Origin: Tenrec ecaudatus
Lineage: Eukaryota; Chordata; Mammalia; Afrosoricida; Tenrecidae
Assembly (NCBI RefSeq): GCF_050624435.1
Contig: NC_134539.1
Coordinates: forward strand, 48,516,001-48,580,000
Length of the DNA stretch: 64,000 nt
Direction: 5' to 3'
In this document: positions 23,231 to 35,528 of the stretch, one piece after another
Numbering within the stretch: position 1 is the stretch's first letter
Layout of the letters: each line of letters starts with the position of its first letter
The notes under the pieces: generated by a model
Told to the model about the DNA's origin: nothing
Seen by the model: the letters and a program-made list of their open reading frames with translations, nothing else
Databases searched by the model: none
Translations under genes and position numbers: made by a program

Positions 23231-23299
23231 TACATGCACTCATGTTTAGTTAAAACTCAGAAAAATAATACTAGCAAAAGCTTTCTGGAGATAAAGAGA

Positions 23300-23752
23300 C
23301 AGTCAAGGAAAATCAGGATTCTAAGTCTACAATTCAAGGAATGCTCATCCCACCTAGCTTAAGAAATCAAAAATTTACTGAATACATGTTTTCATAGAAT
23401 TTTGAAATCAATAAAATCTCAGGCCCTAAGAATTAAGAGTTTCCTAATGGAAATAAGTTAAAAAAATATATTTTAAATAATTTCTTTAATTCTATCTTAG
23501 CACATAGTTCCTAAAAATACCATCAAATGCAATTTACTTATTAAAATGTAATTTAAAGAAGACCCAACACATTCATCGGTCTTCTTCACTGATTTCTAAA
23601 TAGAGCAATATATATATGATAATTTATGAAATTTGCACCATTTTAAGTTGAAATGTTAAGAAATGAGTAGTAAACTATGTAGATAGCAGAAACATTACAG
23701 AAATACTTTAAAATATAAAATGATAACAAAATATCACAGATGTGTCACTTAC
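23300..23752. other. Intronic, nothing recognised
   Basis: Very AT-rich; no repeat called. Confidence 0.45.
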
Positions 23753-23831
23753 TTCTTTATACTCATTGATTAGTTTGGTGAGGCCATTCAAAAGCATTGG
23801 ACCTAATGGTTTAATCTTGATTTCTGGACAA
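23753..23831 (-). CDS. ECPAS: ECPAS visible exon 10 (about residues 373-399)
   Basis: 79 nt; one base completes the split isoleucine, then [20 protein letters not shown] and INEYKE. Acceptor TTTTTAAG|T, donor GAA|GTAAGT. The intron before it (23832-24092) is short, 261 bp, with nothing recognisable in it. Standard HEAT helix. Confidence 0.95.
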
Positions 23832-24092
23832 CTTAAAAAAAAAAGGCAACAACAACACAAATATGCAAATAAGTTATCCATAATTTAAGAACAGCTCATA
23901 AGTACTTAACTTTTCAGATATTTAATGTAATTAGAAAATGAAACTGAAACAACTTAAAATAATCTGATGAAAGTTGACTTTTTTGTAAGGTGAGCAAATG
24001 CTTTTGCTTTGTAGGTAAGAATGATAAAGTGATACACCAGAATCATTTAATCACTCCAACAGCTTGAAAACATTAAAGTTCACAAAACTTAC

Positions 24093-24178
24093 ATTATACA
24101 AATGTGATGCACAAATTGCAGAGATAATGTTCTTAATTTTGAGTTTGTATTTGCACCAAAAAGTCCATCATACACCAC
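24093..24178 (-). CDS. ECPAS: ECPAS visible exon 9 (about residues 345-373)
   Basis: 86 nt; 28 codons VVYDGLFGANTNSKLRTLSL then QFVHHICI plus AT of a split codon. Acceptor CTCATAG|GTG, donor AT|GTAAG. The split codon resolves to isoleucine (AT+T), where I remember threonine in the human protein; a conservative single-residue difference if that memory is right. Confidence 0.94.
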
Positions 24179-25243
24179 CTATGAGAAAGTAATAATATCA
24201 ACATTGAGATATCAAGATTCCCTATTTTCAAACACTAGGCAGGCTTCACCAGCGGACTCACTGTACCCTCTTCTTCAAAATAAATGCCCTTCGAGCAATG
24301 CAGAGAAAAGAACATTAGCTGACCGACTGAGAAAACGAATGAGTTAGCTCCAACAAATATTAGTGGAGCAAAAAGTCTGCACAGCTTATGGGCCTACAAC
24401 TTGGAAGCAGGATCAAATAGCAAATCCACACCCCAGTGGGCCATCATTGCTCACTCTACCACTCCATTACACAGGGGACACAAGCAGGTAAGGTCATCTT
24501 AGAAAGGTGGTTTCTTTATTACAGATAGCCACTGAACAGCAACTATAAGAAAAGCATCAAAGTAAATAAGTAAAAGTGAAGGCATCCTAAAGGTGCAATC
24601 GTGGTAGAGGCACTCTCTATGGTGTGTGTAAACTTTCCCAGGAGGCAAAAATGATCATGCAGCAGTTGAGCCCACTGTGAAAGCTGAAATATCTTGGAAA
24701 AATTAGCCTTACACTTAAAAAAAAAAAACCGCCTCCATACACTGGTTTTTAAAACTATTAGCAGTATTCTGATTGGATTTAACAATATGTGAGCTGAAAA
24801 CGGTCAAGTTTTGAATAACTGATATACAACAGTCACCATGCTACACAATGTGAGATATAAAACAAGCAGGCATTGCTATCAAAACAAGTTAAAATAAACA
24901 CACAATTAAAACTACACAGAGCAACATATAATTGTGACATTATTTGAAATGGACATTTTTTAGAAAACTAATCTGATGGTGCCTTATTATGTAGGACAGA
25001 TGGATAATAGAAGCAAAAGAATTAATTAGAGAATAGGGGTTTTTTTGGTGGGGGGGGTTGAATAAGTAACATTTATGAAAGACTTATTTAAATGAGACTC
25101 TTCTTTCATCATGATACCAACACCATCTTTAACAAGGCATCTGCTACCTCACAATGGATGAGTGTCTGCACTCACCAAGGTTTACAATCATAAGGCCCCA
25201 TTAAGCAGTTCCTGCTCTGTCCTATGGGTTGAAATTGTGAGTT
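24179..25243. other. Intronic, nothing recognised
   Basis: About 1.06 kb. No repeat or gene that I can support, apart from homopolymers near 24718 (A) and 25038-25058 (T/G). Confidence 0.45.
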
Positions 25244-25257
25244 GAAATTGACTCCAT

Positions 25258-27181
25258 GACCCCCAGAAGAATTTATTTCAAAAGATGGTATTGAATCTGC
25301 AGCTCCGGGAGAGGGACATAACTGATCGGAGCACACAGGAGCAGATGAACGGGGAGGAGGAGAGAGTGGAGCACATCCTGGCCCACCAGGTCTTGAGGAC
25401 AATGACCCCAATTAGAGCAGCCAGTCCACAGAGAGGACCACATGACCGGCCCCACTATGAGACATGACGGCCCTCACTGACCCATAGCCCTAAAGAGGAC
25501 AACACTGGAGACACAGTGTGGGAATTGCACCCAATCTGATCCTGCCACACCGAAGCAAAGCACTAAGGGGGTGCAACAGAATAGCAAGACAATGGAGCAG
25601 CAAGGTCCCCTGATGCCCCAACAGACTGGACTGAAAAACACTCCTAAAGGCCAATAAACAATCCTTGAACTAACTACAAGCTTTTCTTTCTTGATGTGTT
25701 TTGTTTTCTTGTCATTGCTTTGTTGTTGTTTTGTTGTATATTGTTGCTTGGTTTTGCTCTGTCTTGATTTTGTGCATGTTATTATCTCCGCAAGTCTCTC
25801 TAAATAAGATAGACTGGATGAACAATCTGGAGGAGAAAACAACGGGACCAACAGTTCTGGGGGACATGGGAGGAAGGGGGGGGGGGGGGCAGGTGGTAGT
25901 GTTAACAAACTCAGGGAGAAGGGAACAACAAGTGATCCAAATCAGTGGTCAGGAGGGTGTAGGAGGCCTGGTAGGGTGTGATCAAGGGTAATGTAACCAA
26001 GAGGAATTGCTGAAACCCTGCTGGGGACTGAGCATGATAGTGGGACAGAAGTAAAGTTAAGGGAAATAGAGGAAAGAGCTGGGAGGCAAAGGGCATTTAT
26101 AGAGGTCTAGATAAAGACATGTACATATGCAAATATATTTATATTTATGAGGAGAGGGAAATAGATCTATGTGCATATATTTATAGGTTTTATATTAAGG
26201 TAGCAGAAGGACATTGAGCCTCCACTCAAGTACTCCCTCAATGCAAGAATATTTTCTTTTATTAAGTTGACATTCTATGATGCTCACCTTCCTGACACAA
26301 CCGCTGAAGACAAAGGGGGTGAATAAGCAAATGTGGTGAAGAAAGCTGATGGTACCCAGCTATCAAAAGATATAGTGTCTGGGGTCTTAAAGGCTTGAAG
26401 ATAAACAAGCGGCCATCTAGCTCAGAAGCAACAAAGCCCACATGGAGGAAGCACACCAGCCTGTACGATCACGAGGTGTCGAAGGGATCAGGTATCAGGC
26501 ATCATCAGAACAAAAAATCTTACCATAGTGAATGAAGGGGGAAGTGCAAATTAGAGACTCAAAGCCCATTTGTTGGCCACTGGATATCCCCTTACAGCAG
26601 GGTCTCGGGGAGGAGACGAGCCAGACAGGGGGCGATGTAGCAACAATGAAAAATACAACTTTCCTCTAGTTCCTAAATCCTTCCTCCTGCACTCCCCATT
26701 ATCATGATCCCAATTCTACCTTTCAAATCTGGCTAGACCAGAGGATGTACAGTGGTACAGATAGGAACTGGAAACACAGGGAACCCAGGGCAGATGATCC
26801 CTTCAGGACCAGTGGTGTGAGTGGCAATACCGGGAGGGAATACGGAGGATGGGTTGGAAAGGGGGAACCGATTACAAGGATCTACATGTGACCTCCTCCC
26901 TGGGGGACGGACAACAGAAAAGTGGGTGAAGGTGTCAGAAAGGACAAGATATGACAAAATAATAATTTGTAAATTATCAAGGGTTCATGAGGGAGGGGAA
27001 AGCGGGGAGGGAGGGGGTAAATGAAGACCTGATGCCAGGGGCTTAAGTGGAGAACAAATGTTTTGAGAATGATAAGGGCAATGAATGTATGTACAAATGT
27101 GCTTTTCACAATTGATGTATGTATGGATTATAATAAGAGTTGTATGAGCCCCTAATAAAATGATTTTTTTTAAAAAGAAAA
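25258..27181 (+). mobile_element. L1 insertion, 1.9 kb of 3' UTR only, with target-site duplication
   Basis: Flanked by a 14 bp direct repeat GAAATTGACTCCAT (25244-25257, 27182-27195), the target-site duplication. The body follows the L1 3' UTR from the block homologous to about 33860 in the fuller copy through the T/G-rich 'tttgttgttgttttgttgta'-type tract, a 14 bp G run (25876-25889), 'ggggtcttaaaggcttgaag', and ends 'gtatgagcccctaataaaat' plus an A-rich tail. Minus-strand frames here (up to 144 residues) are accidental. Confidence 0.92.
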
Positions 27182-27280
27182 GAAATTGACTCCATCGCAG
27201 TGATTCTGGTTTGGTTCCCTAATTAAATAAATACAAAAGTAGCAAGGAGTCCAATTTTTCTTACAGAAAGAACAAATTAC

Positions 27281-27400
27281 CTGGATATTAGCTGGGAACG
27301 TTTCAGCAGCTTGTCTAGATCGTAGGAGATGGGGGACAATCTTTAACTTGACCCTCGTGCTCACTGGGTCCCTTTTCAACTCTGGCTTCAGAACTGCTCC
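27281..27400 (-). CDS. ECPAS: ECPAS visible exon 8 (about residues 305-344)
   Basis: 120 nt, phase 0 both sides: [20 protein letters not shown] then [20 protein letters not shown]. Acceptor TTGACAG|GGA, donor CAG|GTAATT. A very basic segment. The right target-site copy of a 1.9 kb L1 insertion ends 85 bp away (27195), in the intron just past the donor. Confidence 0.96.
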
Positions 27401-27917
27401 CTGTCAAAATATGCATGATTGTAACGCTTTATTTCAGTTATTTGGAACCAAAATGTTAGGAGATATCATCTAAATCGGCAGTTCATAAGCTTTCATTTCA
27501 AAACCCCTTTACATTCTTAAAAATTACCAAAGACTCCAAAGAACTTTTGTTTACAACACAAGCCTACCAATATTGGACATTAAAGATGAGAAAGATTTAA
27601 ATATTTACTCATTTGAAAATAATAAACCCCCCCAAAAAAAAGAAAATAATAAACCCATTAAATATTTTCTCACGTGACATATTTTTATTACACCTAAAGT
27701 AAACATACTGAAATAAGTAGCAATATTTTACATTTTTTCAAATATCTTTAATATTCACCTTTAATAGTAGTCAGCTGGGTTCATATATCTGCTCTTGTTC
27801 AATTTTTTGGTGTGTGGGTGTGTGTATGGGGGTGTGACGGACAACACACCAACCCAACCTCAGATTACTTGTAGTTGGAAAAGAGTAAATAATTTTAGCC
27901 TTTCAAATAACTATGAA
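27401..27917. other. Intronic, nothing recognised
   Basis: AT-rich with a short GT-rich patch at 27808-27836. Confidence 0.45.
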
Positions 27918-28034
27918 TACCATATATATTCGTATAGAAGGCAAGTTTTTTAGCACATTTTTATGCAGTTTTTGTGATAAAATTAGGTGCCTCAGCTGGT
28001 ATTCAGGTAGGCGTATACTCAAGTACATATGGTA
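27918..28034 (+). mobile_element. Palindromic MITE, family B copy 2
   Basis: Left 'accatatatattcgtataga', core 'gataaaattaggtgcctcag', right 'tactcaagtacatatggta'. The ends are inverted repeats (ACCATATAT / ACATATGGT). Confidence 0.75.
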
Positions 28035-28059
28035 ATTTTTGATATTATAAAAAATTTGA

Positions 28060-28885
28060 CAAATTATACTTTAAGGTTGAAATGTAGCTTAGAAGACATG
28101 TACAAACTCCACATACTGGTTAAATTGTACTGGCCTATCACTTTGAATAGGTCTCTCACCTATAGAAGCTTTTGCAGTATCATTAGTGATTTAGAAAATA
28201 TTGGGTCACTGAAATCATGTAACTATTTCATCATACAACACTCAAAACCAGTCGCATGTAAACATCACCAATAACCTCAAGCGGTCAAGATTAATCTGAC
28301 ACAAAAGTGCCTCAAAATTTTAATTGGTGCAAGGAAACACTATTTTTATCACTACCATCATTGCTGTTATTGTTTTTGAGGTGCCAAACTCATGGTTCAT
28401 TCTAGAAAGAATAGATGCCAAATTCCAACAGTTACCAACTTGTAAATGTACTCAAGTAATAATAGTGTTCTATGATGAAAGCTGATAGCTCACCATGCGA
28501 CTCTACTAGACAAGTGCTTTCCACAGGACTGTCATCACACTGCCGTGCAAACTACATGTTTTATGTGTGCTTCCTGTTGCATCACACAGAAGAGCAAAAA
28601 GATGTGGATTTGGGGTAGCGATTTGCTAAAGCTAGCCATTTTTAAGGCCTCATCAAGTACATCTTTTACTGAAGCCTCCCTCTATCCCCTCCTCCTTTTT
28701 TTCTTTTCTGCTTTCTAACCTAAGGGTGTAACAATGAACAAGACAATGACTACTGGTACTGCTTGGTGACACAGCTGTGATTCATGCTAAGACTCCATCA
28801 CAGCAAGGATACACTCAATAAAAAAAAGATAAATTAAATTTTACCTCATGAGTCCTTAAAAGGCTCTCTGTGACTCCCCACAAAG
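28060..28885. other. Intronic, nothing recognised
   Basis: No repeat or gene that I can support. Confidence 0.4.
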
Positions 28886-28889
28886 ATCC

Positions 28890-29080
28890 ATGGAGAACTA
28901 GTGATCGAATCCAACCTCTTCATTTTCTACATAAACCACCTCAGGCTCAGAGGAGTTCTGTGATTAACCATCCCTGTCCTCTACAATACCCACCTATAAT
29001 CAGTCAGCAATAGAGTCAGGGTAGACCCAGAGTGCCCAATCCCAACCCACTCCCCTTTCTGTTACACCACACAATCCATT
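28890..29080 (-). mobile_element. MIR relic
   Basis: Antisense MIR pattern: 'acctcaggctcagaggagtt', 'agcaatagagtcagggtaga', then 'ccctttctgttacaccacac'. Confidence 0.65.
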
Positions 29081-29761
29081 TCATCTGACTGGAACGCATA
29101 AGCTTTGTAGAACTAATTAAGGGTTGAAAAGCAAGTATGTACACAAAAGGAACAGACCCTGTATGTTCAGGTTAGGACTTGGAATACTTTCAAACGCTGA
29201 GAACTAAAAAGGACTCGGGTTATTAAGGAAACCCTTTGGGCCTTCACATGGACTCCCCTATTATTACAGGTGCTAGACAGAGAGTCAGCAAACTAGGGCT
29301 CTCAGACTCAATCTGGCCCACCCCCTGTCTCTGTAAGGCCTGTGAGTTATGAATAGCTTTTACATTTTAAAAAGTTGCTTTAATCATTATAGTGTGACAC
29401 TGGAATATTACATAAAATTCACAATTTAGTGGCTATAAAGTTTTATGAACACAGCTCCTCTCATGTAATTACGTGTTGTCGATGGGTGCGTTCACATCAC
29501 CAAGCGCTGCGCAGCTGTAGCAACTGAGCCTGTGGCCCATAAAGCCAAAGACATCTAAATAAGCTTGTTGCTCCCAAATTTAGAGAATATATTATCAATT
29601 ACTTGAGTCTAAATTAAAAATATCAAATCAGAAAAATTAAATTACCAAGATTTCAATATGCCTAAATTAGTAAAACTATTTCCTGTAGCATAGACTCATA
29701 TTACATCAAAATAACAAAACACTTATTGTAATGGTGTGAGCAAATAAACTAAACAACCTAC
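29081..29761. other. Intronic, nothing recognised
   Basis: Between a MIR relic and exon 7; no element recognised with confidence. Confidence 0.4.
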
Positions 29762-29843
29762 CTCTTTTGTCTTCAATGGAATATCTCCAAGGTATACCTT
29801 GTACATCTTGTTAATAATGGCAGGGTTATTCCAGTCAATCAAG
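29762..29843 (-). CDS. ECPAS: ECPAS visible exon 7 (about residues 277-304)
   Basis: 82 nt; one base completes serine, then [20 protein letters not shown] and IPLKTKE. Acceptor CTTGTAG|C, donor GAG|GTAGG. Too short for an ATG-initiated open frame, recognised by continuity with the flanking exons and phase. It is followed by a large (8.7 kb) intron on its 5' side that holds most of the L1 sequence of the window. Confidence 0.95.
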
Positions 29844-30227
29844 CTACAAGAAAGTTTCAGCATAATTTGTTAAAAACTATGGGCCTCCCCTCCCCACGAC
29901 AACTTTATTTCAAAAAGTCACAGTCCCAATATTTGCTATCAAGTAAAAGTACTAAAGACACAGATGGAATATGCAATTATAACCAAAGAGGGGAAAAAGG
30001 AAAGGCACCAACTTCTATCAAAGATGATCCCACCTAAACCACTTAAGACAAGTGGACTGCGTTCCTGTCGAGGTGAGCCCTCCGGGTCATTATCATGCAG
30101 TAGCAACAGAACAGAGCTATAGTATACCCTGGTGCGTGGCATGATTCTAAGATAAGGACTTCTTCTGTTTAAATGACTCAGATACTCAAAAGTATGTTAC
30201 CCATGAGAGTCATAACCGTAGAAGCTT

Positions 30228-30330
30228 ACAAAAAGACCCATTTCCACCGAGTTGATTCAGACTCATCGCTGCCCCACGTCTGCGAAGATTGTGCTCCTTC
30301 GGGTTTCAATAGCTGGCAGATTTTGTGGGA
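30228..30330 (-). mobile_element. AfroSINE fragment
   Basis: 'accgagttgattcagactca' matches the antisense SINE 3' region; the tRNA-like head is missing or too diverged. Confidence 0.5.
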
Positions 30331-30731
30331 GTAGGTTTAGAGACTTTTCTTCTGAAGTGCTGCCAAGTGCAGGCAAACCTCAATCTCTTCAGTAACAACC
30401 AAGCACAATGGTATACGACACTCTCCCCTCCCCCTTTCTCTAATAGTGTCCCAGCAACCTTCTCTTTCCTTGTCTACCAGCACATCCTAGCAGTTTCGAC
30501 ACATAATTAATTCTACATCAAAGACATGCTGCCATTCATGTTACTGTTAACTGCCAGGAAGTCAGCCACCAAAGGTGGTACCCTCTGTATAGCGAGATCC
30601 AGAGATTTTCATTGACTGGTTTTTCTTTGATACAAATGTCAGATCTTTCTTCTCAGTCCATCCTAGCTAGTTTAGATGCTCCACTGAAAGATGTGAACCT
30701 CAAATGGCATATAGGAGGTGTCTGCTGAAGG

Positions 30732-30848
30732 TACTGTATATCCTCGTGTATAAGCCGAGTTTTTCAGCACATTTTAATGCAATTTTTGTGGTAAAATTAG
30801 GTGCCACGACTGATATTTGGGTGAGCTTATACTCGAGTATATACGGTA
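30732..30848 (+). mobile_element. Palindromic MITE, family B copy 3
   Basis: Best preserved copy: left 'tactgtatatcctcgtgtat', core 'gtggtaaaattaggtgccac', right 'atactcgagtatatacggta'. About 117 bp with terminal inverted repeats. Confidence 0.78.
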
Positions 30849-30849
30849 C

Positions 30850-31324
30850 AGTGGCTTGGCATTAGACTCCGTTCTCCTGCATGAAAGAAGAGAATTCTAC
30901 TACAGAGCCCTGAATGTCTACCACGCTGCTATTACTCACTAACTTACTCTCATTTGAGCCCCATATTAAGGTCAATTATGGTAGAGTCTAATTAGTGACT
31001 AGCTCCCCTTCTCTGCAGCAGGCCCAGTTCAGTCAGTTTATTAGCCTAGGAATAATTCATTCTTATTATTTCAATCTACTGCACAAGTTTTACCCTACTG
31101 CTCTCTCTCTGCTTGGATGTTCCATTTCCAGGCTGTGCTCTACTTGTGCATACACAATGCATTATGCTGTCTCGATGACTTTTCTGATCCACCTCTACCA
31201 ACCTGCCTCTTCTTTGAGTATCCTCAAAAACATTCTATAAATGTGTTTTCATTAATAAGGATAACTGCCACTGTTTCTTCAACTTAACATCTTCCTATCT
31301 ACTGTTAGTTTTCTGATTGTTGTA
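30850..31324. other. Intronic, nothing recognised
   Basis: No supported element. Confidence 0.4.
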
Positions 31325-31329
31325 AAAAA

Positions 31330-31500
31330 TTCAGAAGGGGGGGCGGAGGCAGTGAGGGAGGGGAAAAATGAGCTGATATCAAAGGCTCAAGTAGAAAGAT
31401 AATATTTTGAGAATGATGGAACAAATATACAAATGTGCTTGACATACAATGGATGGATTGTGATAAGAGTTGTATGAGCCCCCAATAAAATGATTTTTTT
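31330..31500 (+). mobile_element. 5'-truncated L1 3' end
   Basis: About 170 bp: 'gagctgatatcaaaggctca', 'gttgtatgagcccccaataa'. Flanks show an imperfect duplication (aaaaattcagaa / aaaaactcagaa). Confidence 0.82.
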
Positions 31501-31727
31501 TAAAAACTCAGAAACAATATAAAAAATAAAACTGCTTCTAATCTGCTTCACACACTCTGTCTCTGATTCTCTTTCAAAGGATGTCACCTAAGCTTTGTGC
31601 TTCAGTTAAAAAAAAAATAACAGAAAGATGCTTCACTTAAAGTCATACTATAGGATTTTGTTATTTGAAAAAATGGGATAAGCTGTATTGTGTTCTCAAC
31701 TCACCTTTTATTTTAAAATGCTTCAAA

Positions 31728-31905
31728 CTCAAAGTTCATTGCCAGTGAGTCAATTCCAACTCTCAGAAACACAGGAATGAAGCACCACCTTGGGTCTCCA
31801 AGGCTGGTAGTAACTGTTAACAGAAGAAGGAGCCACTCTTTCTCCCATTAAATGTCTGGTGGATTTGAACTACAGGCCTGTGGTTAGCACCCAACACGTA
31901 ACTCA
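31728..31905 (-). mobile_element. AfroSINE
   Basis: Antisense copy: 'ttcattgccagtgagtcaat', then 'gtggatttgaactacaggcc' (B-box complement) and 'gtggttagcacccaacacg' at the head end. Confidence 0.82.
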
Positions 31906-31924
31906 CATATTTAAAACTAAGGAA

Positions 31925-34900
31925 CCTATAAAAACAAATTGAAACACTGTAGCCCCACATTTGTCTTTCCAACAATTAAATCCATCATATGGCATAAAGA
32001 ATGGAGCCAGCTCATGGACTGGAATGCTCAATATAGTAAAGGGGTCAATCTTACCAAAGGCACAATATAAATTTAACACTATCCCAATACAAATACCAAC
32101 ATCTTTTTTCAAGGAATTGGAAAAACTGACTCCCAACTTCATGTGAAGAGGGAAGAAGCCCAGAATTATCAGAGAACTCCTCAAGAAAAAGGACAAAGAA
32201 AGAAGGCTTTAACTCTTATTACAGAGCCAGTGATCAAAACAGCATGGTATTGGTATGACAGATACTCGGATCAATGGAAAAGAACAGAAAATCCTGAAAT
32301 AAAAACATCAGCATACAGACAACTGATCTTCACTAAGGGCCCCAAAAATATCAAATCGGAATCAGACTCCCTCTTCAACAAACGGTGCTGTTAAAAATGG
32401 TTATCTACTTGCAGGAAAATGAAGCAAGACCCTCACCTCATTTAATACACAAGAATAAAGCCGCAGTGGATTACAGACCTCAAAGTAAAACCCCAAACTA
32501 TTAGGGCCATCAACGAGGGAATTGAACAAACCTAACAACTATGCACAGGGAATACACGGGCTATCAGAAATCGGAAAGGTTATAAACACAACTATCAGAA
32601 CTATGCACAGGGAATACACAGGCTATCAGAAATCAGAAAGGGCACAATCAAGGAGGCACAAGCTGGCAAGTGGGATATACTGAAGATAACACACCCGTGC
32701 ACATTAAAAGACTTCACCAAGAACATAATAAGAGGCAGAAGAAGGTAATACAGAGAAGAAGGCTAATACTGAAGATAGAGCCCAGGGAGAAAGGGGGTCT
32801 ATCCAGACCACATGGGAGAGGGAGAGAGAAGACCAGACTGGGAAAACATCTTTAGCAATGACACATCAGACAAAGGCCTTATTACTAAAATATACAACAC
32901 TCTGCTAGCCTACAACAAGGAAAAAACAAAGAGTCCACTGAGGAAGTAGGCAGAAGACCTGAACAGAAATGTCCCAAGGGCAGAAATCCAAATGGCCAAT
33001 AAACATAGGAGAAAATGTTCCCAATCATTAGCTATAAGGGAAATACAAATTAAAACAACTGAGATACCACCTAAGACAGCCTCAAAGATAGTCCAATTCA
33101 GAAAATCAGAAAACAACAAGTGCTGGAGGGGCTGTGGTGAGATGGGAACTCTCATCCACAGCTGGTGATCCTGTAGATACGTGCAGCCACTAGGGAAATC
33201 AATCTGACGGTACCTAAAACATATGGAAATCAAGCTACCATATAATCCAGCAGTCCCCCTACTAGGCCCATACCCAGAAAAAGTAACAAAGAGACCAAGA
33301 CCAGACATCTGCACTCCAATGGTCATGATGGAGCACACAGTTCACAATCACGACGGACTGAAAACAATCTAAATTTCCATCAGCTGATGAATGGATCGAA
33401 AACTCTGGTATATGCATACAATGGAGTATGATGCAGCCCTAAAACACAACAACTAACACATGGGAAGAATTGGAGGAAATTATGCTAAGAGAAGTTAGCC
33501 AAGCACAAAGGGACAAGTGCAACCTAAGTCCACTATGAGGTTAGCTCAAAAAGCACAAGGGGCATAAAGAAAAAGCTACTTAATGCATACATCCCGGGTG
33601 GAGGTCCAGGCACTTTGGCAGAAGTCTGACCCAACTCAGGGATGCATATGGCAGCCAACTAAGAAAGAGGGAGAAAGAGAGGGGAAGAAAGAAAAGGGGG
33701 TGGGGAAACCAAATGAGAGTGATGGGGAAAGGGGCACTAATACACCCACAGGGAGAATATTGCTTATGTGTCCACAGAAAGGGAGAGAGGGACCAGATCC
33801 CATCCCAGAGTGCCAAGCCTTAAGGGCAATACACTGACCTGGAGCAGCAAACAGACAGAGAGGACCACAGGGCTGGGCCTAAGGCGAGCTATGTTGACCC
33901 CCTCCCCAGAGGATAGCACTGAAGATATAGCCCAGGAAGAGAAGGGGGTCTGTCCAGACCATGCAGGAGCGAACTAAGAGGGAAAGAAGGCAAGAAGGAG
34001 GAATAAAACCTCATCATGGCCCACCAAGGCCCGAGGATGACATCCCTGCTCAGAGCAGCCAATGCAGAGAGGACTATAGAGCCGGCCCCACCAGGAGACA
34101 CATAGTTCACTCACTGACCCATAGGGTTATGGGGGACTGCACTGGAGACACTGTGTGCAAAGTGTGGCCAGTGTGCCCCATGCACAGTGAGGTGAAATGC
34201 AAGGGGAGTGCAACAGGGCAGCAAGGGGAACAAAATAATCAAGTCCCTGAGGAATCCTGACAACAGACTTCTGACTTGGGGGACAGGGCTTGGCACCTCA
34301 TCAGACTTGATCGGAAAATATACATAAGGGTCAGCAGACAGACCTAGAGTTCTATTGGTTTTTTTCCCTTGTTTTGTTTTTTGTTTTCGTTTGTTTTTCT
34401 TTTTCTTTTGCCCTATATCTATCTATACAAGATAGGCAGGATGAATAAGCCCAAAGAGATACCAACGGGATCGGCGGTTCCAGGGGGCATGAAAGAGGAG
34501 TGGGGGGTGGGGAGCCAACAAACTCAGGAATAAGGGAACAACAAGAGATCTAAAATTGATGACGACAAGGGTGTATAATACCTGGTGGGGTTTAATCAAG
34601 TGCAATGTATCCAAGAGGAATTACTGAGAGCTGAATGGAGGGTGAGCATGATAGGGAGGCAGGAGCAAAGTGAAAGGAAATAGAGGAAAGAAGTAGGAGG
34701 CAAAAGTCATAGAAGTATAGCTGTAGGCATGTATATAAGTAAATATACTAATTTATAATGAAAGGGACAGAGACCAATGTACATATGTTAAGTATTAAAA
34801 CAGCAGATGGACTTTGGATCTCTACTCAAGGCCTCCTTTAACACAAGAAGACTTTGTTCTAATAACCTGACACTCTTTGATACTCACCTTCCCAACATGA

Positions 34901-35528
34901 TCACTGAAGACAAAATGGGTGCATAAGCAAATGTGGTGAAGAGGGTGGTGCCCGGCTATCAAAAGATATAGCATCTGGGGTCTTAAAGGATTGAAGTTAA
35001 AGAAGCAGCCATCCAGCAGGGAAGCAAAGAAGCCCACAGGGAAAAAGCAGGGCCTATGTGATCATGAAGTGTCGACGGGATCAAGTATCAGGTATCAAAA
35101 GATCCAGAACAAACAACTATATCAATGTCAAAGAGGGACTTTGCAGTGGAGACCCAAAGCCCATCTGTAGACAACTGGATATAATAATATCCTGATCAGT
35201 TATTATTATTTCATATCTTACACTGTTCGTTGTCTCCCTTTACCCCTGTTTCTCTTATTCATCCCCTTGGCAGGAGGGGGCCTACAGATCCAACCTGACA
35301 ATTATATACAATATCCAACAGACAATTATATATAATAATAATAATAATAATATGTAATTGATCTAGGATTCAAAGGGAGGGAGAGGGAGGGGGAAAAAGA
35401 GGATCTTATACCAAGGGTTCAAGTAGAAAATGTTTAGGAAATGATGATAACAACATATGTACAAACATGCTTGATACAATTGATGTCAGGATTGTTATAA
35501 GAGCTGTAAGAGCCCCAATAAAATGATT
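31925..35528 (+). pseudogene. L1 with broken ORF2 C-terminus and rearranged long 3' UTR
   Basis: The largest L1 here. 31925 to about 33560 corresponds to the last third of ORF2 (after the reverse-transcriptase core; 'tggactggaatgctcaatat', 'cagcatggtattggtatgac', 'caagtgctggaggggctgtg', 'tatgcatacaatggagtatg'), broken by many stops and frameshifts. The rest is 3' UTR ending 'gtaagagccccaataaaatg'. Local oddities: a tandem duplication at 32538-32640 and an inverted block at 35205-35297. No endonuclease, no RT catalytic core, no ORF1: dead. No target-site duplication found. Confidence 0.88.

Noticed and set aside
25474..25908. 144-residue minus-strand proline/valine-rich frame
   Set aside because: Falls entirely in the L1 3' UTR insertion 25258-27181.
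32910..33338. 142-residue minus-strand frame
   Set aside because: Antisense to the decayed L1 ORF2 C-terminal region; hydrophobic by composition only.
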